Assembly (NCBI RefSeq): GCF_024701375.2
Contig: NZ_CP113910.1
Coordinates: 6,262,001-6,326,000, forward strand
Direction of reading: 5' to 3'
Length of the DNA stretch: 64,000 nt
Origin: Streptomyces sp. KMM 9044
GTDB lineage: Bacteria > Actinomycetota > Actinomycetes > Streptomycetales > Streptomycetaceae
The notes under the pieces are model-generated. The model had not been told where the DNA came from. It was given only the letters and a program-made list of their open reading frames with translations, and searched no databases. Both the position numbers and the translations under genes were made by a program. Below are positions 26,737-34,108 of the stretch, one piece after another. Within the stretch, counting starts at the first letter, position 1. The number at the start of each line of letters is the position of its first letter.

Positions 26737-27198
26737 ATGATTGCCGAGACCGTCTGCTCCGCCGTGTCCGTGGCAGGCCTGGGCATCGCGCTGATCACCG
26801 CCTACCGCAAGCGCTTCCTCACCGCGACCCGCATCGCCGCCTATGCGCTCGTTCCCATCGGCCTGGTGATGACCGGTGTGGTCGAGTGGCTGGCCGACAC
26901 CGCCATCAGCCTCACGGCCTGGGCGGGCTTCGGCGTGCTGGGCCTGTCCTGGGTGCTGTTCATGACCACGCGCGCGGTGGAGCGTCGGCGCGTCGGCACC
27001 CGCCAGGAGCGGAAGGAACGCAAACAGCAGAGCCGTACGGCCGGCGCGTCCACGCGGCCCGGAGCAGTGGCACCCACGGCCTCGGCCCCCTCCCTGGGCC
27101 CCGGCTCCCGTCAGGCCGAGCCCCGGCCCGCGGCCTCACCCAAGGGTGACGACGACTTCAGCGACATCGAGGCGATCCTCAAGAAGCACGGCATATGA
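26737..27198 (+). CDS. membrane protein of unknown function
   Basis: 153-residue protein with about three hydrophobic helices in the first 85 residues (SAVSVAGLGIALITAY, IAAYALVPIGLVMTGVVEWL, AGFGVLGLSWVLFM), then a basic, Gln-rich segment, a Pro/Ala linker and a conserved-looking acidic C-terminus DDDFSDIEAILKKHGI. The ending suggests a protein-interaction tail. GGAGG five bases upstream favours the ATG at 26737 over the ATG at 26707. I do not recognise the family. Confidence 0.7.
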   Translation: MIAETVCSAVSVAGLGIALITAYRKRFLTATRIAAYALVPIGLVMTGVVEWLADTAISLTAWAGFGVLGLSWVLFMTTRAVERRRVGTRQERKERKQQSRTAGASTRPGAVAPTASAPSLGPGSRQAEPRPAASPKGDDDFSDIEAILKKHGI

Positions 27199-27408
27199 AG
27201 GTGGCGCGGACAGGCGCGTCGGCGCCGCACCGCAGGTGACGGGCGTGAAGCGGCAGCGGACGGAAACGGGCCGAAGCGTCACAGGCAATCCCGCGACGTG
27301 CGTAAACGATCACAACCCGGACCGTGACCGGCGCAAACGACGCGTGTGCGTTCAGTCCGTGAGTGGCGATCGCATCAGGTGCTCCCGATGCGTCATGATC
27401 GCCGCGAG

Positions 27409-27561
27409 ATGCTGGACACTACACAGAGCGAGGCCGCGCCGCCGCAGGACGAGCCGCGCGGATGCCTCTTCGCCCTTTCCCAGCCACCGCTGATGATCTT
27501 CCTTGCGGTGATCGGGTGTCTGCTGCTCACGGCTGCCCTGCACGACCTGCTCTGGCTGTGA
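27409..27561 (+). CDS. small single-pass membrane protein (unknown function)
   Basis: 50-residue protein: a short acidic N-terminus (AAPPQDEPRG) and one membrane helix, LMIFLAVIGCLLLTAALHDL. An ATG at 27388 would add seven residues. Neither start has a good Shine-Dalgarno sequence. The helix and codon bias favour a real gene but the call is tentative. Confidence 0.5.
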   Translation: MLDTTQSEAAPPQDEPRGCLFALSQPPLMIFLAVIGCLLLTAALHDLLWL

Positions 27562-27650
27562 GCCGTACCCGCGGTACCCGACGCCACCCGTCGGGACCGC
27601 GTCGGCACGGCATCAGAAGGTCCTCCGCGGCTGCGCCCGGCATACGAGGC

Positions 27651-28211
27651 TCAGCCCGCCGCCTCCTTGCGGCGCGCCCGGTAGGCGGCGACGTGCAGGC
27701 GGTTGCCGCAGGTCCGGCTGTCGCAGTAGCGGCGTGAGCGGTTGCGGGAGAGGTCGACGAAGGCGTGCCGGCAGTCCGGGGCCTCGCAGCGCCGCAGCCG
27801 CTCCTGTTCACCGGCGACCACGAAGAACGCCAACGCCATCCCGCAGTCGGCCGCCAGGTGATCACTGACCGAGGCGCCGGGGGCGAAGTAGTGCACATGC
27901 CAGTCGTAGCCGTCGTGGTTGGTGAGCCGGGGCGTGGTGCCCGCGGCCGCGATCAGCTCGTTGATCAGTCTGGCGGCGCTGTGGGCGTCGGGAGCAGCGA
28001 AGACCGACGCGAACCGTCCGCGGATCCTGCGTACCGCCGAGAGGTCGAACTCCGTGAGGACCCCGACCTCGCTGACCTCGTGGCCGCGCACGAAGGCCTC
28101 GAGAGCCGGGACGTCCGGCAGTCCGTCCGGTGCCGAGCCGTCCTCCGGCGCGGAGTTCACCAGATCCACCACGGTGTCCAGCGCGCACCGGGTGTCGTGG
28201 GTGATCAGCAC
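27651..28211 (-). CDS. CGNR zinc-finger transcription regulator (ABATE/DUF1470 family)
   Basis: 186-residue protein. The N-terminal ABATE region (VDLVNS, then LRRIRG-type helices) is followed by the C-terminal CGNR zinc finger: CEAPDCRHAFVDLS, CDSRTCGNRLHVAAYRARR. Four Cys residues bind zinc and the CGNR helix is thought to contact DNA. The GTG at 28211 starts the frame. Targets are unknown; the gene sits alone, 90 bases beyond a small convergent gene. Confidence 0.85.
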   Translation of the reverse strand: MLITHDTRCALDTVVDLVNSAPEDGSAPDGLPDVPALEAFVRGHEVSEVGVLTEFDLSAVRRIRGRFASVFAAPDAHSAARLINELIAAAGTTPRLTNHDGYDWHVHYFAPGASVSDHLAADCGMALAFFVVAGEQERLRRCEAPDCRHAFVDLSRNRSRRYCDSRTCGNRLHVAAYRARRKEAAG

Positions 28212-28492
28212 GATTCGCTCCCTGGCCTGACGGTCGGGCGGGCGCCCGCCGATGCTGGCCGATGGTAGTGGCTCACGCGAGCCGGTGAGCGCTCCTCGCC
28301 CGCACACGGCTTCGAAAGCTGCCGGGGAACGTCCGTCGGTTCGCCAGGGCCTCCCGCCGGGACGGCGTACAGTGCAACGACGCCGCCCGCGGTGCTCCGC
28401 GGCGTCGGCGCCGTTGCAAGCCGTCGTGCGGCTGTCAGGGCCCGAGCCGTCACCCCGAGTCAACGGCGCCGGGCAGTTGGGTGAACCCTCGC

Positions 28493-28906
28493 CTAGCTTT
28501 CCGCCAGAATGTGCGAGAGCTCCTGATCGAGATCGAAGTGCCGGTGCTCCGTACCGGGGGGCACGGCGGCGTCCGTACGCTTCAGGAAGGACTCCAGAGC
28601 CCGTGCCGGGGCCTCGAGCAGAGCCTCGCCCTCCGGAGAGCTCAGGGCGATGCAGACGACGCCCTGACCATGACTGCGCGACGGCCAGACGCGGACGTCG
28701 CCGGTGCCGGTGGGACGGTGAAGCCCTTCGGCGAGGAGGTCGCGGGCGAACACCCACTCGACGGTTTCCTCGGCTCCGGTGTGGAAGGTGGCGTGCACGG
28801 CGTAGGGGTCGGCCGTGGCGTACCGCAGGCCTGCAGGGACAGGCAGGGAGGACTCGCTCGACACAACGAGGCGCAGGTGCAGCTCGCAGCTGACCGTGGT
28901 GTTCAT
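28493..28906 (-). CDS. ssgB: SsgB, sporulation-specific cell division activator
   Basis: 137-residue SsgA-like protein. The start MNTTVSCELHLRLVVSSE and the block EETVEWVFARDLLAEGL match SsgB, which is almost invariant among Streptomyces. Family knowledge: SsgB is positioned by SsgA at future septum sites in aerial hyphae and recruits FtsZ, so it starts sporulation-specific division. It is transcribed divergently from a TIGR02611-type membrane protein. Its promoter is expected in 28907-29097, but I cannot identify a developmental sigma site with confidence. Confidence 0.96.
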   Translation of the reverse strand: MNTTVSCELHLRLVVSSESSLPVPAGLRYATADPYAVHATFHTGAEETVEWVFARDLLAEGLHRPTGTGDVRVWPSRSHGQGVVCIALSSPEGEALLEAPARALESFLKRTDAAVPPGTEHRHFDLDQELSHILAES

Positions 28907-29097
28907 AAGCGCCAGGGCCTTTCGCTCAGTGTGCGCTCGGGGATTCGCACGTCGGCGAAATCGACATGCCACCTACGGTGCCGTTGTAAACCCCTCTGGG
29001 TGTTTTGCATGGATTTACGTAGCTCAACCGGCCGAGAGATCGTTCGCGAGCTGCGCCCGTTCCGGTGGCGTGACGGGCTCCGGTAGTGTTTGGCTGT

Positions 29098-29559
29098 ATG
29101 AACACGGGGAGTGACACACCCGGCGAGGCGGCCATGACGGCGGATCGAGCGGGGACGGACAGGGCCGACCAGGCATCGGACGAGCGGGCGCTTGGCTCCA
29201 GGGCACCGGCTTTCGTGAAGGCCCGCCGCACCTTGCATCTGAGCTGGCAGGTGGGCGTCTTCGTCGTGGGGCTCGCGGTCGTGACGGCCGGTGCCGCCAT
29301 GCTGGTGCTCCCCGGGCCGGGCTGGGTGGTGATCTTCGGTGGCATGGCGATCTGGGCGACCGAGTTCGTCTGGGCCCAGCTGGTGCTCCGGTGGACCAAG
29401 CGCAAGGTCACCGAGGCGGCGCAGCGCGCACTCGATCCCCGGGTGCGGCGCCGGAACATCATCCTGACCACCGCCGGGCTCGTCATCGCGGCCGCGATGG
29501 CCGGGGTCTACCTGTGGAAGTTCGGCCTCGAGATGCCCTGGAGGATCGAGAACCAGTGA
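29098..29559 (+). CDS. TIGR02611-type membrane protein (unknown function)
   Basis: 153-residue protein with two or three membrane helices: VGVFVVGLAVVTAGAAMLV, GWVVIFGGMAIWATEFVW and a C-terminal TAGLVIAAAMAGVYLW. The PGPGWVVIFGG and RVRRRNII features match a small conserved actinobacterial membrane family. A -10-like TAGTGT lies nine bases before the ATG, consistent with a leaderless mRNA. It is next to ssgB in divergent orientation; a developmental role is only suggested by position. Confidence 0.78.
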   Translation: MNTGSDTPGEAAMTADRAGTDRADQASDERALGSRAPAFVKARRTLHLSWQVGVFVVGLAVVTAGAAMLVLPGPGWVVIFGGMAIWATEFVWAQLVLRWTKRKVTEAAQRALDPRVRRRNIILTTAGLVIAAAMAGVYLWKFGLEMPWRIENQ

Positions 29560-29637
29560 GCCCCGGCGAAGGCGCGGCCACCGGGCCCCGCCCGTCAAGG
29601 GCACTCCCTGACATGGGGTAATGTTCTCCCTGCGTCC

Positions 29638-29709
29638 GGGCGATTAGCTCAGTGGGAGAGCGCTTCGTTCACACCGAAGAGGTCACTGGTTCGAACCCAG
29701 TATCGCCCA
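29638..29709 (+). tRNA. tRNA-Val (CAC)
   Basis: 72-nt tRNA: acceptor GGGCGAT/ATCGCCC, discriminator A, anticodon loop TTCACAC giving CAC for GUG codons. CCA is not encoded. It is identical to the copy at 37394-37465. A TAATGT hexamer at 29619-29624 is a likely -10; a good -35 is not seen. Confidence 0.95.
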
Positions 29710-29715
29710 CCGGAT

Positions 29716-29760
29716 CACGCTGCGGCCCGGCTCACTGTCAGTGAGCCGGGCCGCAGCGTG
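29716..29760 (+). terminator. 22-bp perfect hairpin terminator of tRNA-Val
   Basis: The arms 29716-29737 and 29739-29760 are perfect reverse complements around a single T, giving a stem of about 20 bp with a tight loop. It begins seven bases after the tRNA and is among the strongest hairpins in the window. Confidence 0.88.
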
Positions 29761-30077
29761 TCTGTGTCCGTGTCCCCGGCCGGCGCGCGAGCGCGCGGTG
29801 GGCGCGTTCGTGCGACGCCCCCGTTCGCCCGCGCCGGCCCGGTGGCGGTGCGACCTCCTGCCTGCGTCGCCCTTCACTCAACCGTAACCTTCCGGGCCCC
29901 GTGTTCCAGTAGGTCCCGTGGTGTTCGGTCCGTCGGCCGGACCGCGTGGACCTGGGTGTTTGTGTCCGTGACGGCCGCAAGGGTGCGGGCCCTCGCGGAC
30001 GGTGTCCGGCCGGTTCGCCCACCAATTCCTGTCCGAATCATTGACGCGCCCGTGGGTCCTCCGTACTTTGTGCCAGC

Positions 30078-30100
30078 AAGCGCTTACTTGAAACGATTCA
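30078..30100 (+). promoter_or_regulatory. tandem LacI-family-like operators
   Basis: AAGCGCTT (30078-30085) is a perfect palindrome of the type at the centre of many LacI/GalR operators. TGAAACGATTCA (30089-30100) next to it has TGAA/TTCA arms around a central CG. They lie 33-55 bases before the lipoprotein start, a position suited to repression. No LacI-family gene is present in the window. Confidence 0.5.
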
Positions 30101-30132
30101 TGAGGCGGACGCGACGTCGTAGGGAGGCTCGT

Positions 30133-31446
30133 ATGCAGCAGGGCGGGAATTCGGAGGGGCGGGTTGCGAGGCAGGCCGGGAGGCGTACGGTCCTCAAGGC
30201 GGCGGGGGCCTCGCTGGCCGTCGCGGGGCTGGGTGCCACGGCCACCGCATGCGGCGGCGGAAGCGGATCGGGCGACGGGACGGTGACGCTCCGTTATTCC
30301 TGGTGGGGTGCCGAGGACCGGGCCGAGCGCATCAACAAGACCATCGCGCTCTTCGAGAAGAAGCACCCGAAGATCAAGATCAAGACGGACTTCCAGCCGT
30401 ACCCCGACTTCTGGAAGAAGTTCAATACGCAGGCTTCCGGGGGGAATCCGCCGGACGTTTTCCAGAATGCCATCGGATTCCTGCGTAAATACGACGCGAA
30501 GAACGTGCTGCTCGATCTCAGTGGGCAGGTGAAGGCCGGCAACCTCTCCATGGACGGATTCCGGGCCGGCCTGGAGAAGTTCGGCGAGGTGGACGGCAAG
30601 CTCCTCGGTGTGCCCGTGGGGTCGAACTCGCTGGCCCTGGTCATCGACAAGCCGGTCTACACCCGAGCCGGCGTCAAGCCCGAACAGGGTTGGACGTGGG
30701 ACGACTTCGACGACGCGATGGTGAAGATCCGCGACAAGGCCGGGCGTGCCGGGGACAGCGGCATGTACGGCGTCATGTACCTCTACGACCTGTACCTGCG
30801 GCAGAACGGCAAGGCGTTCTTCACGGAGGACGGCCTGGGTTTCACCGAGGCGGATCTGACCCGGTGGTGGACCAAGGCCGAGAAGGGTGTCAGGACCGGC
30901 CTGCTCGCCGACCCGAAGAAGGTCGCCCAGATCAAGCCCAAGTCGGCGCTCTCCGCCGAACTCGCCGGCAGCGAGTTCACCTGGGACAACTTCACCGTCC
31001 GCTACACCTCCGAGGGCAAGAGCGAGTACGGCCTCGCACCCATCCCGACCACGGACGGCAAGAAGACCGGTCAGTACCTCGGCTCCCTGATGCTCAGCGC
31101 CTCCAAGCGCACCCAGCACCCCAAGGAGGTCGCCCAGTTCATCGACTTCATGGTGCACGACCCCGAGGTCGCCAAGATCATGGGCTACGACCGCGGTGTG
31201 CCCACGACGCAGGCGCAGTACGACGCGTACCAGCCGGCCGACCCGGTCAACAAGGCGATCGCCGCGTACGAGGAGTCCCTCGTCGAGGCGGGTGTCCTGG
31301 AACCGATCACCCCGCACCCGAACGGCGCCGACATCTGCGAGGCCGCGTTCCTGCGCATCGCGGAGGAACTCGGCCTGGGCAAGCGCTCCGTACAGGACGC
31401 GGTCAAGCAGTTCTTCACCGAGTCGAAGACGGCTCTCACCGGCTGA
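30133..31446 (+). CDS. extracellular sugar-binding lipoprotein of an ABC importer
   Basis: 437-residue solute-binding protein of the carbohydrate (family 1) type. The N-terminus has a Tat-like RR motif (GRRTVLKAAG), a hydrophobic core and a lipobox ending in TATAC, so it is exported and lipid-anchored. The mature protein shows RYSWWGAEDRAERINK, FEKKHPKIKIK and PPDVFQNAIG, typical of oligosaccharide binders. GGGAGG at 30122-30127 supports the ATG at 30133. The rhamnogalacturonan lyase-like enzyme downstream suggests pectin-derived oligosaccharides as ligand. Its first third uses more A/T-ending codons than neighbouring genes. Confidence 0.9.
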   Translation: MQQGGNSEGRVARQAGRRTVLKAAGASLAVAGLGATATACGGGSGSGDGTVTLRYSWWGAEDRAERINKTIALFEKKHPKIKIKTDFQPYPDFWKKFNTQASGGNPPDVFQNAIGFLRKYDAKNVLLDLSGQVKAGNLSMDGFRAGLEKFGEVDGKLLGVPVGSNSLALVIDKPVYTRAGVKPEQGWTWDDFDDAMVKIRDKAGRAGDSGMYGVMYLYDLYLRQNGKAFFTEDGLGFTEADLTRWWTKAEKGVRTGLLADPKKVAQIKPKSALSAELAGSEFTWDNFTVRYTSEGKSEYGLAPIPTTDGKKTGQYLGSLMLSASKRTQHPKEVAQFIDFMVHDPEVAKIMGYDRGVPTTQAQYDAYQPADPVNKAIAAYEESLVEAGVLEPITPHPNGADICEAAFLRIAEELGLGKRSVQDAVKQFFTESKTALTG

Positions 31447-32447
31447 TGGGAAGCGCCGTGACACACGCCCCTGTGACGGAGGGCCCCACCCGGGACTCCG
31501 AGCCGTGGCACGGTCCGGTGGAGTCCCCGCGCCCCGCCGCCCTCAAGCGGCGGGGCCGCCGGGAGAACCTGGCCGGCTACCTCTTCGTGTCCCCCTGGAT
31601 CGCCGGGTTCCTGCTGCTGACGGCGGGCCCGATGGCCGCCTCGCTCTACTTCGCGTTCACCGACTACAACCTGTTCGACGCCCCCCGGTGGATAGGCCTC
31701 GGCAACTTCTCCGAGATGTTCGCCGACCCGCGCTGGCGCCACTCGGTGCAGGTCACGCTCTGGTACGTGGTCGTCGGTACGCCGATCAAGCTGATCGCGG
31801 CGCTCGGGGTGGCGCTGCTGCTGGCCCAGAAGCGGCGCGGACAGGCCTTTTACCGGGCCGCCTTCTACGCGCCGTCGCTGATCGGGGCGAGCGTCTCCGT
31901 CGCCATCGTGTGGAAGGCGATCTTCTCCGACGGCGCGATCGTCGACCGCACGCAGAAGATCTTCGGCGTCGAGGTCGGCGGCTGGACCGGTGACCCGGAC
32001 CTGATTATCTACAGCCTGGTGGCGCTCACCGTCTGGCAGTTCGGCGCCCCCATGGTGATCTTCCTGGCCGGGCTGAAGCAGGTGCCGCGCGAGCTGTACG
32101 AGGCGGCGGACGTCGACGGGGCGGGCAAGCTGCGGCAGTTCTGGAACATCACCCTGCCGATGATCTCCCCGGTCCTCTTCTTCAACGTGCTGCTGGAGAC
32201 CATCCACTCCTTCCAGATCTTCAGCTCGGCCTACATCGTCGGCGGCGGCGCCGGGGGCAACGCCTGCGGTCCCGCGGACGGAACCATGGTCTATACCTGT
32301 TATCTGTACGTCCAGGGCTTCGAGAACAGCCGGATGGGCCTGGCCTCCGCCATGGCGTGGATGCTGCTGGTCGCGGTCGCCCTGGTCACCGCGATGCTCT
32401 TCTGGTCCCAGAAGCGCTGGGTGCACTACGAGGAGGGCGGCCGATGA
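31446..32447 (+). CDS. sugar ABC transporter permease (MalF/UgpA type)
   Basis: 333-residue permease with six predicted helices and a cytosolic N-terminal tail. The EAA loop ELYEAADVDGAGKLRQFWNI couples it to an ATPase. The ATG at 31446 overlaps the stop of the binding-protein gene (TGATG). No ATP-binding gene is present in the operon; Streptomyces sugar importers commonly share the MsiK ATPase encoded elsewhere. Confidence 0.92.
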   Translation: MGSAVTHAPVTEGPTRDSEPWHGPVESPRPAALKRRGRRENLAGYLFVSPWIAGFLLLTAGPMAASLYFAFTDYNLFDAPRWIGLGNFSEMFADPRWRHSVQVTLWYVVVGTPIKLIAALGVALLLAQKRRGQAFYRAAFYAPSLIGASVSVAIVWKAIFSDGAIVDRTQKIFGVEVGGWTGDPDLIIYSLVALTVWQFGAPMVIFLAGLKQVPRELYEAADVDGAGKLRQFWNITLPMISPVLFFNVLLETIHSFQIFSSAYIVGGGAGGNACGPADGTMVYTCYLYVQGFENSRMGLASAMAWMLLVAVALVTAMLFWSQKRWVHYEEGGR

Positions 32448-33376
32448 GCTCCCCCGGTCTTTCGGCTTCGCTTGGTCAGGAGACACCCCCGTCGGCCCCC
32501 GACGTCACACCGGCCCGGTCCACGAGGGCGGGTGCCTTCCGGCGCCGCCTGCCCGGTTCGCTCGCCTGGCACGTCGGATCACTCGCGATCCTCGCGGTGA
32601 TCCTCTACCCGGTGGTCTGGGTCATCGGCGGGTCCTTCAAGAACAGCGAGGACATCGTCGGCAGCCTGGACCTCTTCCCGGCCGACCCGATCACCTCGAA
32701 CTACACGAGCCTCGCCGACGGCATCGCGGACATCCCGATCTCCACGTTCTTCTTCAACTCGCTCTTCCTCGCGGTCGGTTCGGTGATCGGGATCGTGGTG
32801 TCCTGCTCGCTGACCGCCTACGCCTTCGCGAAGATCAGGTTCGCCGGCCGCAATCTGCTCTTCACGCTGATGATCGGTACCCTGCTGCTGCCGTACCACG
32901 TCCTGCTGATCCCGCAGTACGTGCTTTTCCGTAACATGGACATGATCAACACGTATACCCCGCTCCTGTTGGGGAAGTACCTGGCCACAGAAGCGTTCTT
33001 CGTCTTCCTGATGGTGCAGTTCATGCGCAACCTGCCCAGGGAACTCGACGAGGCGGCCCGGCTCGACGGCTGCGGTCACTTCCGCATCTACTGGTCGATC
33101 GTGCTCCCGCTGTGCCGGCCGGCCCTGATCACCAGCGCCATCTTCACCTTCATCAACGCCTGGAACGACTTCATGGGCCCGCTGATCTACCTCAATGAGC
33201 CCGGCAAATACACCGTTTCGCTCGGGCTGAAGATGTTCGTCGACCAGGAAGCACTGGCGAACTACGGCGGCATGATCGCCATGTCCCTGGTCGCGCTGCT
33301 GCCGGTGCTGGCCTTCTTCCTGGCCTTCCAGCGCTATCTCATCGACGGCATGGCCACGTCCGGCCTGAAGGGCTGA
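32444..33376 (+). CDS. sugar ABC transporter permease (MalG/UgpE type)
   Basis: 310-residue partner permease with six helices (SLAILAVILYPVVWVIGGS first) and EAA loop ELDEAARLDGCGHFRIYWSI. It overlaps the first permease by ATGA. Together they form the heterodimeric channel of the importer. The N-terminal 45 residues are polar and probably cytosolic. Confidence 0.92.
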   Translation: MSSPGLSASLGQETPPSAPDVTPARSTRAGAFRRRLPGSLAWHVGSLAILAVILYPVVWVIGGSFKNSEDIVGSLDLFPADPITSNYTSLADGIADIPISTFFFNSLFLAVGSVIGIVVSCSLTAYAFAKIRFAGRNLLFTLMIGTLLLPYHVLLIPQYVLFRNMDMINTYTPLLLGKYLATEAFFVFLMVQFMRNLPRELDEAARLDGCGHFRIYWSIVLPLCRPALITSAIFTFINAWNDFMGPLIYLNEPGKYTVSLGLKMFVDQEALANYGGMIAMSLVALLPVLAFFLAFQRYLIDGMATSGLKG

Positions 33377-33388
33377 GGAGGACCGATC

Positions 33389-34009
33389 ATGACGGAGGCG
33401 CACGCCGAGACCCGTGCCGCACGCCGCGAGGCCCGGGCCGCACGTGGCGAGTCACCGCTCGCCGGGAAGTTCGCCCTGTTCGCGGAGTGCCTGCTGACCG
33501 GGGTGTGGATCGCGCTGGCCTCGCTCCCGCTGGTCACCTACCCCGCCGCGTTCGCGGCCGGGTCGCGGCACCTCGGGCGGCAGCTCGCCCATGAGCGCGG
33601 CGGACTGCGGGAGTTCACGGCCGACTTCCGGTCGGCGCTGCGCGGCGGGTGGCTCGTCGGCCTCGCAGGATGGGCCGCCCTCACCGTGGTCCTGGTGGAC
33701 GTACGGGTTGTACGGGCCGGGCTGCCGGGCGGTGCACTCGTGGGCGCCGTCGGCGTGCTCGCCCTCATCGCGGCGGTCGTCGCCGGACTGCGCGCGGCGG
33801 CTTCCTGGCGGCCCGGGGACTCCTGGTGGTCGCTGCTCGCCGAGGCCGGCCGCCGCACCGTGCTCGACCCGGCCGGATCCTTCCTGATCGTCGGCGGACT
33901 GGCCGTGGTGGTCTGCTCCGCCTGGTTCAGCGCGCCGCTCGCCCTTCCCGTCCTCGGAGCGGTCGCGGCGGCGGCCGTCGCCGTGGAGGAGCGCTACCGG
34001 CGCCGCTGA
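33389..34009 (+). CDS. DUF624/YesL-like membrane protein
   Basis: 206-residue protein with about five hydrophobic segments and a basic Ala/Arg-rich N-terminus. The pattern LLTGVWIALASLPLVTYPAA near the start is typical of the DUF624 family, whose Bacillus member YesL lies in the rhamnogalacturonan utilisation cluster. It follows the permease by 12 bases with AGGAGGA before the ATG at 33389, so it is part of the operon. The function of the family is not established; a helper role in uptake is inference. Confidence 0.75.
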   Translation: MTEAHAETRAARREARAARGESPLAGKFALFAECLLTGVWIALASLPLVTYPAAFAAGSRHLGRQLAHERGGLREFTADFRSALRGGWLVGLAGWAALTVVLVDVRVVRAGLPGGALVGAVGVLALIAAVVAGLRAAASWRPGDSWWSLLAEAGRRTVLDPAGSFLIVGGLAVVVCSAWFSAPLALPVLGAVAAAAVAVEERYRRR

Positions 34010-34108
34010 CGGGCGGTGCCTTCCGCACCAGGGCCGACGCCCCGGCGCTGCGCCTTTGCCTGTCATGCCCTTGACATCAGCTTGCGTCCCGCACGGAAAG
34101 GAAAGGCC

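Larger units (their letters stand above)
29710..30132. other. 423-bp gap: tRNA terminator and sugar-operon control region
   Basis: Holds the hairpin at 29716-29760 and the LacI-type operators at 30078-30100. The stretch between (29761-30060) has no convincing gene; open frames there continue into the lipoprotein gene without a start signal. Confidence 0.5.
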
